Part shown: piece by piece, positions 52,552-64,000 of the stretch
How positions within the stretch are numbered: position 1 is the stretch's first letter
Layout of the letters: each line of letters starts with the position of its first letter
Assembly (NCBI GenBank): GCA_023362775.1
Contig: JALMGJ010000003.1
Span: 51,624,416-51,688,415 of the forward strand
Origin: Charina bottae
Lineage: Eukaryota > Chordata > Lepidosauria > Squamata > Charinaidae
Length of the DNA stretch: 64,000 nt
Reading direction: 5' to 3'
Notes under the pieces: generated by a model
Told to the model about the DNA's origin: nothing
Seen by the model: the letters and a program-made list of their open reading frames with translations, nothing else
Database searches by the model: none
Translations under genes and position numbers: made by a program

Positions 52552-52744
52552 ATGGTCTCCACGCTGGGTGACCCTGGGCCAGTCACTCTCTCTCAGCCCA
52601 ACTCACCTCACAGGGTTGTTGTTGTGGGGAAAAGAGGAGGAGGAAGGAGTATTAGGTATATTCACCGCCTTGAGTTATTTAAAAAAGTAATAAAGGCGGG
52701 ATAGAAAATAAATAAAATAAATAAATAAAATAAATAAAAATAAA

Positions 52745-53710
52745 ATTTTGACTTTTTTTGAACATACACTGTGGAAACCTCTGTATGCATATTTGTATGT
52801 TATGGACTGAATCCTAGGTAAATAACAACTATTTTTATTGGATTTGGGCAACTTAAAATGAAAATTATGGCAAATTCTTCCAATATTCACTACATAACAA
52901 AAAAGAAAAATGTAAAAGTCTGGGGGATATTTATGCTATGTTCCGCAAAACCTTACACATACCAGTACCAAGGCCTTTAAACAATTCTGTTAGATGAAAG
53001 ATGTAGGTAGAAACTGTACTCATTCCATTGTATATTTTAAATATTCCAATTTATTAAATCTGTTATTTTACTGTTAATGCCACTTTTAAGATCCCCAAGA
53101 GCCACAGCTCTCTAGGCAACATGCAGTAAAATATTAAAATCCAATTTCAGCTAAGGTGAAGAAAATGTTTCAGGATGAGTACATTTACCTGAGAAATGAA
53201 GGGGCCAGGTGAATAGATTAATTCATTCTACTGAATCAGAAAAGTAATCCAGAATTGAAGACCCAAATAGCTCTTGAGTTGTTTGGACCTAAACTTAATG
53301 TCCGTGGTGAATCACGCTGTCCTTGCTTCTAAAACTGAGAAAAAATCCTCGAGATGCTATGACAAACCAGGCTTCTCTCCTTTTTCAACCCTTTGCATTG
53401 TGAGCATCTGGGGATGGGATTGGGTAGAAATGGGCGCAGAAAAACCTGAGGGGAGGCAAGCCGCTAACTCCTTCGGCACTGATATCAGCAGCGATTGAGC
53501 TGCCCACATCTCCACGAAATGAGAGTGGCCAAGGCTCCTTTGCTGCTGAGTCATCTGTGATTGTGCCCTCTCAGCACACAGGGGTCTGAGTGGCATACCA
53601 AGAGCCACCCTCAGAAATGGCAGGACAAAGAAGTGGGCAAGAGCAGGAAAACTCTAAATGCATTTAATTACATGTACATAACAATTATGTGAATTGAATA
53701 TATTTAATTT
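52745..53710. other. No gene or named repeat seen
   Basis: AT-rich sequence; short frames around 53274-53608 have no recognisable domain. Confidence 0.4.
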
Positions 53711-54038
53711 GCTCCTGGCCCATCGCTCCTGGCCTTCCGGAAGACCTTGAAGACCTGGCTCTACCACCGTGCTTGGGGCGGGGAGGGGAGTAGTTATTCC
53801 TGGGGATGGCTGGCACCTTAGAGGGCTCCCCACATCTATATGATCTTTTCTTGCCATCTGGATTGTTATTTTATATTTATATGTTGTATTTGTACATATA
53901 TTTTATATATTATTATGACTGTTGTTTTTAATCTGTTTTAACTTGTTAGCTGTGTTGTAAACCGCCCAGAGTCCCTCTTTTGAGGGGAGATGGGCAGTGG
54001 CAAAATTTGAAAAACAAACAAACAAACAAACAAACAAA
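53711..54038 (+). mobile_element. L2 LINE 3' end
   Basis: The last ~30 codons of L2 (LLAFRKTLKTWLYHRAWG-like, then a WLAP ending), the 3' UTR with CCGCCCAGAGTCCC…GATGGGCAG hairpin (53963-53998) and a (CAAA)n tail in place of the usual AAATA. Confidence 0.8.
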
Positions 54039-54508
54039 TTTTAGATTACCCCATGCATGTAATTTTTATTCTATTGCATTAAATTATAATGTGGTGGCAA
54101 CTTCAGGGGCAACTATGGGATTACAGTACCTTCAAAGCTCTTGGGAGTTGCACGTGGTGCTGTGGCCTCAGGCCATGTACCTCTGATTTCAGCCATATTT
54201 TTTCCATGCGGTGGTATTTTTTTGTCAATAGAATGGGAAGAGATAGTTTGATTTTCTCCTTTCTGTGTTTACTCCTATGCTGGAAAGAAGGGTCTCTCTG
54301 AAGACCATTTGATCTTCTACATCAAATATTGGGATGGATGTGGTGGGCTAGAGGGGGATGAGGAATTGATAAAACGAACATTGTTTCCCTTCCCATCCCA
54401 TTGATGAAAGCTTCTGCTGGGTCAAAGCTCCTTCAAGTACGAGGAATTGCTCCTCCCCAAAGATATCAGACTCTTCTAGCCCTACAATGGTTTTACATTT
54501 TAAAAACC
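54039..54508. other. No gene or named repeat seen
   Basis: Unique-looking sequence between the L2 end and the MITE. Confidence 0.4.
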
Positions 54509-54516
54509 CTTTAGCT

Positions 54517-55252
54517 CAGAGCTTTCCGAACTTTTCATGTTGGTGACACACTTTTTAGACATGCATCATTTCGCAACACACTCTTACAGCAGGGCACAAG
54601 GCAGGCACTAGGACCTGCGCGGAATCACAGCAGGTTTGGAGGCAGCAAGGCACAAGGCAGGCACTCGGACCTGCTTGGAGTCCTGGCAGGGCCGGTTTGG
54701 AGGCAGCAGGGCACAAAGCAGGCACTAGGACCTACGCAGAATCACAGCAGGTTTGGAGGCAGCAAGGCACAAGGCAGGTACTAGGACCTGTGCGGAATCC
54801 TGGCAGGGTAGTTTTAGAGGCAGGAAGGCACAAGGCAGGCACTAGGACCTGCTTGGAGTCCTGGCAGGGCCGGTTTGGAGGCAGCAGGGCACAAGGCAGG
54901 CACTAGGACCTATGCGGAATCCTGGCAGGGCAGGTTTGGAGGCAGCAAGGCACAAGGCAGGCACTAGGACCTGCTTGGAGTCCTGGCAGGGCCGGTTTGG
55001 AGGCAGCAGGGCACAAGGCAGGCACTAGGACCTACGCAGAATCACAGCAGGTTTGGAGGCAGAAAGGCACAAGGCAGGCACTAGGACCTGTGCGGAATCC
55101 TGGCAGGGCAGGTTTGGAGGCAGCAGGGCACAAGGCAGGCACTAGGACCTGCACGGAATTCTGGCAGGGCTCAGAGGCAGCAGCAGCCGCGCCACACCCA
55201 GACACTGCAGCCACACATTAACGTGTCGCGACACACAGGTTGGAAAGCTCTG
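54517..55252. mobile_element. hAT-like non-autonomous transposon with 8-bp TSD and internal minisatellite
   Basis: CTTTAGCT is duplicated exactly at 54509-54516 and 55253-55260. The terminal inverted repeats begin CAGAGCTTTCC and end GGAAAGCTCTG; an 8-bp TSD with CAG-type ends is the hAT signature. Inside, 54585-55180 holds about eight tandem copies of a ~70-80 bp unit (…GGGCACAAGGCAGGCACTAGG…). The relative at 60866 has one unit. No transposase is present. Confidence 0.88.
54585..55180. repeat. Minisatellite array inside the MITE
   Basis: Tandem units of about 70-80 bp marked by GCACAAGGCAGGCACTAGGA (or close variants) beginning near 54592, 54649, 54711, 54764, 54827, 54889, 54949, 55011, 55067 and 55129. 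Two unit subtypes differ in the stretch after GGACCT (CGCAGAATCACAGCAGG versus TTGGAGTCCTGGCAGGG) and tend to alternate, suggesting higher-order expansion. Confidence 0.85.
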
Positions 55253-55260
55253 CTTTAGCT

Positions 55261-57449
55261 TATCCACCACCCATGGTGTGACACCTATGCCTCCCAGGTT
55301 AATTGGTAAATTTAAATTATTAATAATTATTTCTCAAAATACTATAATTGCATCTTGAAACCTTGGAGGTTGGCCTTCTTCTTCTCTCTCTTTTTTTTAA
55401 AGGTATAATTCAGTAATAGTTCAAATGTCAAAAATATTTTGCAGCTTTGGTTTCTTCATGGACAGCACAAATGTGAAATCTTCAAATATATCAAATAATA
55501 ATTTGACAGTTTCTGTTCTTGGAAAAATTAGCCTAAAACTGTAGATTCTCTAGAAATAGTATTATTATTAAAATATTTTGGTTCAAAAGTCTTTTAAAAA
55601 TGGGGAGGAAAGGTTAGTGTCCATGGAAAAATTAATTAATTAATTAATTAATTTTTTTGGCCTTCGTATAACTTCATGTTTTATTTTTGCTTTCCATTTG
55701 GTTTTTATTTATTAACAATGTTTTATACTGCCCATGAAACCAGACTCTGAGTGATGTGAAAAAACAACCCAGTAAAATAAAATAAAGTCTCTCCAATAAT
55801 ACAGAATAAAATACCCCTCCCCCAAATGTATAAAACATATAAAAAAGGGAACAACGGCTATCTAGTCACCATTAAGCTTTGAAAACCTGCCTGGATAAAA
55901 TTCCTAACTAAAATTTTATGTCTTAAAATGTGAACAAGATTTTATCATGCAAAGAGAAATCTGGGGATCATACAACTTATGTAGTGGGCTACCTTTTAGC
56001 AGCCAGGTGTCATATGTAGTCTCTTTTGGGGAGGGAGGGGGAAGCAATGGCTGTAGTGAAAGGGCTGGGGCATCCATGGAGGTGGGGTAAAAAACATCAA
56101 CTTTGCAATTGTGATCCTGATTTTTTTATATGGCCCCTTCCATGCAGACATTCTTGGGAAGGCCAATGATGGAAAGTGGGCTATGATGCTACGTTGGGCT
56201 AGATGTGAGGTGGTTTAGAATTTTTAATTTCCCCCCTTCTTTTTTGGGGGCAAACACAGATTTGCTTTAATCTTTGTTTTCTAAGATTATTAAGCCTATT
56301 TGGGCCCTAAGGATTATCCCCGTCCTTCCTCAAAAAGGGCAGGACATTGTTCCACTGTTTTCAGCAGCTGGGTCACAGGGCTGCTGAAAGTTCCAGCTGG
56401 AGGAGAAGGAAAGTTAATGCAGGATTCCCACAAAATTATTTCTATGGAGGTATTGTTTCTATTTCAAAGGAAATGTCCATTAGTTTACAGCTTGATTTTA
56501 TATTCTGGGAACCCAATTTTACCTCAAGAAAGTTAACTAAATTAATAAAGTTAGCCTGAGCTAAATTTTCCTGCAGCAAAATTGTCAAATTAGAAAGGTA
56601 GACTGGAACTATTTTGGCTCAAAATGCATTGTTATGTTTTATAAATCCCGCACACTCTTTTTTATGAGCTGGAAAAAATGTCTGCTCAAAATAAAACCTT
56701 CACTGTATTTTCAGGGATATATGTACTGTAAGTACATGCTGCCACTCTGTCCAGAGTTGTAAAAGTCAATTTACATTGTATGTCAAACACTTACACATGT
56801 GGGTGCAAAAATCAACAGTGTTTTCTGCCCTGAATGATATACATGCATTTCCTCAAAGTCAGTAAACTGTGTCATTCACAATAAGGTGTTTTGGAAAAGG
56901 GCATATCTGCCACAATTCATACAGAGTATGATTTACAAGTGACACAAGGGGCCACTGGAGGTTTAAGTAGTTTTAATTCATGTTTCAGAGATTTAGTGAG
57001 AGAATAAAAGTTGGGGGGACATTAATTTTATGCTGAAATTACCAATTACATCATACATGGGTGTTTGAATATACTACCCATGGGTGTTTGCTATCCATTT
57101 AGGATATATTTTAACTTTAGCACTGAAAATTAAGTTTATGAAACAAGAATGACAATTTAGAACAGAATTTTTAAAGGCCATAAGTATTCTGAGGTAAATG
57201 TTCCTCTCAAGTGAAATTAGTTGTGCTATTTTTACTGCTCAGTCCAACACATAGAAACACACACATGAAGAACTGTCTCAAAGCAAGATCTGAAGGGAAG
57301 TCTATTTGTTTATTTATTTATCATATTTGTCTATGCTAGACAAGTCAAGTCTTGAGAAGCTCTGATTATGGGGCTCCTTCTCTTTCCCTGATTACTTAAC
57401 CTCAAATACTTTTCCAACACCCTCACAAGTCCTGCAATGCTGTCTCATC
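55261..57449. other. No gene seen; TTAA repeat and possible old L2 3' end
   Basis: A (TTAA)n tract at 55630-55653. 55700-55800 ('tttatactgcccatgaaaccagactctgag…') may be an inverted, decayed L2 3' end. A TTTA-rich string at 57305-57325 may be another LINE tail. No coding signature. Confidence 0.4.
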
Positions 57450-57780
57450 TTGGTGTATGTGTGTGTCCTAGGAGAGATGAATGAAGTATGCCAGGAGTGT
57501 ACACCGCTGAGCAGGGTCACCCAAGGCATAAAGGTCATTCCAACTGCTCAGCTAAAGCAAGTAGGCACCTATATTGGGCAGCAGAGATATAGGAATAAGC
57601 TGGAGCAGATAGTCATTTTTATGACAATAACAAAAGCATCCTGCGCAGGAGAAAGCAATGGTAAACCACTCCTGTATTTTATTCAGAAAACTACATGGAT
57701 AGACAAGATAAACTGAGCTGAGTACCAGATCAAGTCAGATGGCACTCAACATGCTACTGAGGATCTTTCAGAGTACGAAT
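57450..57780 (+). mobile_element. Possible old RTE/BovB-type leader fragment
   Basis: 'gaaagcaatggtaaaccactcctgtatttt' followed by 'acatggatagacaag' resembles RTE/BovB 5' leader sequence, where a 'ggcaacccactccagtattc' string is typical. Very diverged; could also be part of an old SINE. Confidence 0.35.
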
Positions 57781-57811
57781 AATGTTTATGATTAGATAGG
57801 TTAAAGCCTTC

Positions 57812-58005
57812 CAGGCATGAATGCATGCATGCATGCATTCAATTTGTATGGCTACCCATCTCAACAAGTGACTTTAGGCAGCAAACAATCTTAGGCAGCA
57901 AAGAATCTTAAAATAAATTAAAAACAATTCCCATCATAAATACAAAAATACAAAAATTAAAGTTCATAGCAGCTGAGGAAGATATCGTAGTCGACAGTTG
58001 CTAGC
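57812..58005 (-). mobile_element. Old L2-type 3' end with TGCA microsatellite
   Basis: (TGCA)n at about 57819-57838, then 'ggctacccatctcaacaagtgactttaggcagc', an inverted decayed L2 3' UTR. Resembles the fragment at 28248-28400. Confidence 0.45.
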
Positions 58006-58011
58006 ACAACA

Positions 58012-58483
58012 AAGGTGCTGGTTGTCACTTTTAAAGCCCTTCATAGCTTGGGACTGGGTTACCTAAAGGACCATCTCTCCCTGGTTGTTTCTATCCATCT
58101 TATCTGGTCCGGCAGGATGGCCATGCTCCAGGTCCTGTCGGCTACGGAATATTGGCTGGCGTGGCCCAAAAGATGGGACGTTTCTGCCATAGCGTCCACC
58201 CTCTGAACATTATCCCACCGGAGATCAGGTTGGCATTGACCTGCTTCCTTTTCATAAGCTCCTAAGGACCTGGCTTTGTGCCTGGGCCTGAGGCCCCAAG
58301 CGTGTGAAGGGATCCATCTCCTGGTTGTGATAGTGATTGCTGTATTTCTCTCAGCTGCTATGTGTTTTAATTTTTGTAGCTGTGATTGTAATTGCTTTAC
58401 CTTTTATTTTAAATATTTTTCACTGCCTAGTCTCGTTTGCTGAGATGGGTGGATGTATAAATTGACTAAATAAATAAATACAT
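58012..58483 (+). mobile_element. Old L2 LINE 3' fragment
   Basis: Encodes a decayed L2 C-terminus (LVVTFKALHSLGLGYLKDHL, then an EYWLAWPKRWDVSAIAS string) followed by a degraded 3' UTR ('cactgcctagtctcg…gagatgggtggatg') and a short AAATA tail. Confidence 0.7.
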
Positions 58484-58654
58484 TTCACAGTATCTTTGGC
58501 AGACTACCTTAGCAAGCAAAGAGCCAGCAACAGATTCACAGCAATGTTCAGTGGCTTTTATAAAATGAAAAAGCCAAATTACCAACAATTATATTTAAAA
58601 AACCTAGATTGCATTTATCATGTGTCCAGAGCCTCCTGCAAAATTACATACATT

Positions 58655-58885
58655 CATAGTCTTCAAATCAGTTTCTGACTCCTGGCGACTGCCTGGACAA
58701 GTCCCTGCAGCTTTCTTGGCAAGATTTCAGAAGTGGTTTGCCATTGCCTCCTTCCTGGGGCTGAGTGTGTGTGGCTGGCCCAAGGTCCCCCAGCTGGCTT
58801 TGTGCCTTAGGCAGGACTAGAACTTACGGTCTCCCAGTTTCTAGCCTGATGCCTTAACCGCTACACCAACCTGGCTCTCCCTGCC
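58655..58885 (-). mobile_element. tRNA-derived SINE, subtype A
   Basis: The minus strand begins GAGAGCCAGGTTGGTGTAGC with GGTTAAGGCAT, has box B-like AGTTCTAGTCC, then the 'ggaccttgggccagcc' core shared with subtype B. Its 3' half differs: 'ggaaggaggcaatggcaaaccac', then a segment ending AGGAGTCAGAAACTGA, which resembles the BovB 3' hairpin. It shows the intact form of the piece found at the start of the chimera at 11735. Confidence 0.75.
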
Positions 58886-60857
58886 AAATTACTAATACAA
58901 TAAACTACCAGTTATTTATTTTTTTAAAAAAAGGCATTATTCAACTTCATGTTCTCATAATTCATGTTTTAAACAGATGTAGCACGATTCAGAGAGAATG
59001 GAGTGCTAAAGAAACTGATATGAAGCAGGAAGTTTGTGTTGGCAGATTTAATTCAGACATTTTGGCACAGCTACTTCTAAGAAAAAATAAAGACACTGCT
59101 ACCTATGTTGAAAGCCAATAAATGTGGTGATGAGGACAAACAACAGGAGATGAATGAGCTTCAAAGCTCCTAGATGGCATCTGTCTTTTGACAGTTGGAA
59201 GCAGAATGTCAGTCTAAATATACATCAAGTTTTTATCTGATTTCAATGTAAGTGTGGAGAGTTAAGCTTGACAATATCTGGGTGAATATTATGAACTCTC
59301 ATTATTGAAAAGAGACTGGTGTAATGTTGTATTCTTAACAGTCCTATACCCTCATACAAAGTCCATACATAGGACAACATGTAATTACTGTATGTGAAGT
59401 TATTTGCCATACATTCCTGATGGGTCCGGGAGCAGATGCACAAGAGGATTGATTTTCGAAAGTATTAGTAAATGGTAAAAAACTTCACCTTCTATGGTTC
59501 CAAACTGTTTTGCAGGCAAAATGTATTTTTCCAGTTAATTTGAGAGTGCTGCATGGCTGCAAACTTGCATTGCAGCAAAACTGCATTCAGTGGCTCTCCT
59601 TTGAGCTGGTGTGAAATAAGAACTGGAAGGCAGAAGGAAGAGTTTGCAGTCTCTCCCACTAAGAAAAGAAATGCCCTCAAATACTGGCTGAATTGGGCTA
59701 TTAGTTCTACCCATTTCTGAACTGATGGAGATTTTAAAGAGCAGCCTTTTCTGATAGTGGTGAGGAACTGGAATTCTCAGAAGTTTGCAACACATTGCCA
59801 CTGGTTTCCATTAAGTGTTGTGCAATTGATAGGGATGTCCATAGGGAAAAAAGGGGAAAATCATCATGTTGTAGGGCTCATTCTCAAAGTGGAATGAGAA
59901 GATCTCTGACATCATTGCACATATGTATGAAATAGTCAAAAGTATCCTCTAGTTGTACAAAATTGAAATGCCTTATTAAACTTGTATTGCAAATTCATAA
60001 CTATATTTGTATGTGGATAGGTTCAAGGTAGCATTATCAAGCATGATGACTTTTGCTCCATCCTGTGCGTCAGCCGCAGATACTGGTTGACCCTTTTCTT
60101 CCTTTTGCCTGAGAGACAAATGGTGAGAACACATCAGATTTTATCTCCAGTGAATATTCTTAGCAGAAAAGAATAGAAAATCTTGAACTGGAAATGAACT
60201 ATGATTTCTTCTTAGGTGTCACAACCCTTTCCTTGAAAGCTCTCTTTAAAAGGAAAATATATCACTTGTTTTCAAGATATTTGGGGGTATGTCATTAACC
60301 CAACCAGTCCAGTCTATTTTGTATGTTGAAAAAAAATTAAGAATTAACTGAGAATTAATCAAAACTAAATTAATTATGGATAATATAAGTAGCACTGATT
60401 TCAGTTGTTCCACTCTAGATTTGACCAAGGCTATATTCACTCATAAGGTTTAATTAAGTGGATTCTTCTCTTGTACTGAAATGGTCTAGAAAGGGAGAAA
60501 AAGTCAAGAAAGTTTGCTGTGCTTTCATAGACAGCTTATTACTTAGTTTGAACCCATCAGGGCTCTACTGACAGCCTTAATTATGGTTCAGCTTACCATT
60601 GGTCAAACTATTTTGTAACCCAAGCATAGTTTAAGCTGCTAATAAAGCCTTCAAGAATGCTAAAGTAACAGGCAGGTGCAAAGAAGGAGGACCAATTAAC
60701 TAACAGCTGTCAAAACGAACTCTAATTAATTATGCTGCATTCTTAATACAGATGGTATTAATCAAGTTAAGGTGTATAATCTACTCAGTGATAATTATGC
60801 CTATTTTTGTTTCAGGACAAACATAATATGACCCATTTTGAATGATTGTCAATAAGC
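58886..60857. other. No gene or named repeat seen
   Basis: About 2 kb of AT-rich DNA with no recognisable domain or repeat. Confidence 0.45.
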
Positions 60858-60865
60858 TTCTAATA

Positions 60866-61067
60866 CGGAGCTTTCCAAACTTTTCATGTTGGTGACACAC
60901 TTTTTAGACATGCATCATTTCGCGACACACTCTTACAGCAGGGCACAAGGCAGGCACTAGGACCTGCGTGGAATCACAGCAGGTTTGGAGGCAGCAGCAG
61001 CCGCGACACAGCCAGACACTGCAGCAGATACACTAATGTGTCCTGACACACAGTTTGGAAAGCTCTG
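60866..61067. mobile_element. hAT-like MITE, short copy
   Basis: 202 bp with the same ends as the copy at 54517 (left end CGGAGCTTTCC, one base changed). TTCTAATA/TTCTAATC at 60858-60865 and 61068-61075 is a 7/8-matching TSD. It contains a single internal unit instead of an array. Confidence 0.85.
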
Positions 61068-61075
61068 TTCTAATC

Positions 61076-62094
61076 ATTCAAAGCAGCTGTTTCAATTCAG
61101 TTCCATTCATGACCAGGGTGCTTTATCATGTCTTGAACTTTGTGGCCCTAAATGGTTATTATAATATGAAAATGCATACATGATTAATGACAGAGGATAA
61201 TAGGACAGCAGCTTTAGGGAGATCATCATCTCCCATGAACCCCAGCCACTGACTCCACTGCCAGGCAAATACTTAATCAATATGCTGGAAGATCCAACAA
61301 ACAAAAGAGAAAACTCCATTTCTGCTGCCTGTGCTGCCTTTGAACAAGGGGAAGTAGCAGTTGCTGGGGTGAGGAGAGATTGATAAAGAGGGCTTCTGGG
61401 CACTGGTGTAGGGGCAGATTCCCCCCCCCACAACTCCAATGGATTTGGGAGAGAAATCCCCAAATTGGGCAGGGGGAGAATAGGTATCTGCAGCAGAGCA
61501 AGGGGTGCAAATGATGAAATGTGCATTGCAATACCACAGTGTAAGCTAGTGATTTACATCTGAAATCAGAACACAAGTATGAAAAGCTGGCATTTTCATC
61601 AAGATATTGCAATGCACATTTCATCATACCCCCCCATCTTTGCAGTTTATACCAGACACCTGTGAGAGGGTGGAAACTTGGATAATTACTCAATTCAAGT
61701 CAGGTTCTGGAGAGGTTGCCTATCTCCACTTCTAAACTATCCATCTCAGCTACCACATATATTCAAACTTCTTTGACTCAGTGCCTGATATATTTTTGTA
61801 CTGAGGAGTCATGCTTTATCTGGCTTTAGTATTACCATAAACTATTCCTGAGCTGGGATTATTGCTGGGATTGTTTCTGGGACTGATGTGCCAAGATCAG
61901 AAGTATTCAAAAGTCAGATTTATCTGTAGCTGTAATTGAATGTTCCATAGCAATAATGCAGCAGGATCTGGATGGAAGGGCAAGGATTTGGCAGAAACTG
62001 TTATTGATTGTGTAGGAAGGAAAGAGAATTTGCCATTAGGTGCAGTTGTGAATTTTCAGGGGCAACAAGCTGATTGCACATCCATCCATCCTCC
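61076..62094. other. No gene or named repeat seen
   Basis: Unique-looking sequence. A near-exact inverted pair ('atgaaatgtgcattgcaata' near 61515 and its complement near 61605) brackets a ~70-bp loop. Confidence 0.4.
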
Positions 62095-62475
62095 TCCTAG
62101 AATCACGGAAACATAAGATTGGAAGGTACCTTCTAGTCCAATCCCCTATCCAGAGCAAGAATCCTCAGACCATCCCAGAAACATGCTGTCCAACCTTTGC
62201 TTAAAAACTTCCAGTAATGGAGCATCCATGCCTTCAGGAGACAGGCGGTTCCATTGCTTAATAGCCCTCACATTCAGAAAATTCCTTCTTATTTTGAGTT
62301 TGGATCTCTTTTCTATAAAGCTGACTTCCACCCATTGGTTCTTGTCCTACTCCTGGGCACTACAAAGGATAAATCCACACTCCCTTCCTTGTGACAGCCC
62401 TTCAAGTATTGGAAGACTGCTATCATGTCTCCCCTTAGTCTTCTCTTCTTTAGGATAAACTTTTGTTAAGAGATC
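62095..62475 (-). mobile_element. CR1 LINE 3' fragment
   Basis: The minus strand encodes the CR1 C-terminus (RRNFLNVRAIKQWNRLSPEGMD, LLEVFKQRLDSM) followed by the conserved 3' UTR ending in a GATTCTA-like terminus (62100, 'agaatcacgg' on plus). The only clear CR1 in the window; moderately decayed. Confidence 0.85.
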
Positions 62476-62821
62476 AGACACATTGATTCATAATTAAGCA
62501 TACAATGATCTGTGGCTTATTCAATCATATTGAAATAGAATACTTAATATTCAGAATATTTTGACTGATAGTGATATAAAGCTATACACATCTTAAATTT
62601 TACTACATAAGAGGTAAATATATGCTCAAATAACGAAAATCCATGACACAGACATTTTAATATGGCAAAGGAAGATGGCGTGGGATGTTTTGTAATTTTA
62701 TCATTATGAAATTGTGTTGAGGAAATAACAAACACATTACAATTAAATATGTCTTTGCTCATCCAGTTTATAAACATTTTGCAGACAGCCACTTCATGCC
62801 ATTATGCAAGCCTAGATATTA
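62476..62821. other. No gene or named repeat seen
   Basis: AT-rich sequence between the CR1 and an L2 3' end. Confidence 0.4.
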
Positions 62822-62897
62822 TTGCTGTGAGCCACCCAGAGTTGTTTTAAGATGGGCAGCCATACAAATCATTTAAAATTAATTAATTAATTTAAAA
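62822..62897 (+). mobile_element. L2-type 3' end scrap
   Basis: 'gagccacccagagttgttttaagatgggcagccatacaaat' is a decayed L2 3' hairpin region, followed by a TTAA-rich tail. Confidence 0.6.
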
Positions 62898-64000
62898 ACT
62901 CACATCTGGAATAGCATCTCAATGTCAGTTCATGCAAATTTTCATATTCTTATGTTCTATCTGCTTCTGGAGTCAGGGAATATTGGAATATTAGCTAATT
63001 ATATTAACCAACAAATGCTGTCTTGTAGCCAACCAATGAAGCCCAGTCAAAAATTGTTTGTTGCATTTGTCTGCAAGTCTTTATCCTATTGGAAAAACAG
63101 TGTGGACTTGTCCAGAAATGGTATGAAGATTCCCCTTAAGAGATTTATATTCCCCTGCAGATGGATACAAAGTTATAAAAAATAAACCTTCACTGGCATC
63201 CTTTTTTCCCCCCTAAATCCCATTGCCTGCATGGAGATGTTGATTAATTGTCCCCCAACCATTGCAAACAGTCAATCAGGAAACAATGGGGTCCACCAGT
63301 GGTCATTTAGAAAGGAGGTTGTTGCAAGTAGTTTCTCTGCATTGAAAATTGTGACCAACTTATTCAAAAGAAGGTCACTCAGTTTTGTTGCATTTTGCTT
63401 TGTTTTGCCATACCCGGATATTGTAACCTGCTGAAAAGGGATAAAAATCAAAGTTACAATGATGGTAATGCAAAGATGGTAAGCCAGTCTTCCAATTTGC
63501 TGCCCTTAAATCAGCAAGGTAGATGGGGAAGTAGGAATGAATAAGTTCACTGTTGTGTCACACAGAAGTGTTTTGCAAAGGAACTTTTATAGCTAATCTT
63601 TGAATGGGCTGGAATGCTGGAGAGAACTAAGATCAACTGAGGGATTTAACTCTGTGGCTGTTAGAAATGAATTGGCAAGGATTTACAGAGCCATGAAGAA
63701 TGGGAAGGGGAAAATGTGTGGAAATTCTAATTCACCCAGTGCCCTCCAGGAAAGGAGTGTGTTTCAGGGTATTTGGATATTTTACTAAAGGAAACACATG
63801 CAACAGAGAAGCTTTAATCAAGGGTCTGGCATCATTTGGTGCTGTGTTATGTGAATGGCATGCAAAGCTAGGGTTAAATAAGCACTCAAATGCTTCTGTA
63901 ACCTACTTTTGTGGAACCAGTCTGTCAGAGCTCTCACAAGGCTACTTTACTGTTCCAAGCTCTAATAGCAAATTTATCACATTTGAAAAATTATTTCATG
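62898..64000. other. No gene or named repeat seen
   Basis: AT-rich; frames of 60-90 codons here show no recognisable domain. Confidence 0.45.

Larger units (their letters stand above)
51047..52562 (-). mobile_element. Penelope-like element, family 2 (5'-truncated)
   Basis: A minus-strand PLE, distinct from family 1 in protein and flank. It is truncated at the RT motif corresponding to FDVVSLFTSIPT and has a single 3' terminal repeat at 51047-51260 with a hammerhead-like core. One 429-codon frame spans the coding part. No TSD is visible. Confidence 0.88.
50993..52744 (+). mobile_element. SINE subtype B split by a Penelope-like element
   Basis: The SINE head (GAGCCAGTTTGGTCTAGTGG… to ACTGTGA) is at 50993-51046. 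The 3' part resumes at 52563 (GCTGGGTGACC…) and runs to the hairpin and AAATA tail at about 52744. About 29 bp of SINE that should lie between the halves is missing, so PLE insertion was accompanied by a target deletion. Confidence 0.85.

Noticed and set aside
54585..55180. CRISPR-like array
   Set aside because: Units are contiguous variants of one sequence without unique spacers, inside a eukaryotic MITE.
54697..55221. Repetitive protein-like frames (MEAAGHKAGTRTYAESQQ…)
   Set aside because: They are translations of the minisatellite inside the MITE; open because the unit happens to lack stops.

Overview
This window reads as non-genic, repeat-dense DNA from a squamate reptile (lizard or snake). 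The lineage call rests on the combination of BovB (RTE-clade) LINEs, a Sauria-type tRNA SINE whose 3' end resembles BovB and ends in an ACCTTT tract, L2 and CR1 LINEs, Penelope-like elements (PLEs) and a chromodomain Ty3/Gypsy element. No host protein-coding exon, rRNA or functional tRNA gene could be recognised. Nearly all long open frames belong to retroelements.

Layout. 1-5.5 kb: the 5' end of a BovB (minus strand), a PLE flank relic, then a plus-strand BovB 3' fragment split by a C2H2-finger LINE and by a PLE. 7.3-10.5 kb: a full-length BovB with one uninterrupted 1010-codon ORF and a 7-bp target-site duplication (TSD). 11.7-17.9 kb: a chimeric SINE, a ~476-bp near-palindrome, an interrupted L2, two L2 3' fragments and a PLE scrap. 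19.3-22.7 kb: a composite PLE bounded by a 14-bp TSD. 25.5-27.7 kb: an old BovB-like LINE holding an L2 relic that holds a SINE. 28.4-34.3 kb: a defective Ty3/Gypsy element (5-bp TSD) with an L2 inserted in gag. 34.6-35.2 kb: a Sauria SINE inside an old RTE relic. 38.0-39.8 kb: a Tigger/pogo-like transposase relic split by an L2 and an expanded TATTA microsatellite. 40.1-41.3 kb: two BovB insertions with TSDs, one only 59 bp long. 45.2-50.6 kb: an old unclassified LINE holding a SINE and an L2 with a long open reading frame. 51.0-52.7 kb: a second PLE family inside a SINE. 53.7-64 kb: L2 and CR1 fragments, SINEs and two copies of a hAT-like MITE, one carrying an internally expanded minisatellite.

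The elements fit together as a small mobile-element community. BovB and L2 supply reverse transcriptase and endonuclease. SINEs carry 3' ends that look like those of BovB (Sauria type) or L2 (CCGCC...GGCGG hairpin plus AAATA tail). PLEs carry hammerhead-ribozyme-like cores in their flanking repeats. Nesting gives a relative chronology. The most unusual items are the ribozyme-like cores overlapping the PLE start codon, the palindrome at 12.4-12.8 kb, a ~127-bp segment at 13.15 kb that copies a repeat junction also found at 26.53 kb, and the MITE minisatellite. All family names come from recognising motifs by eye; no database search was run.
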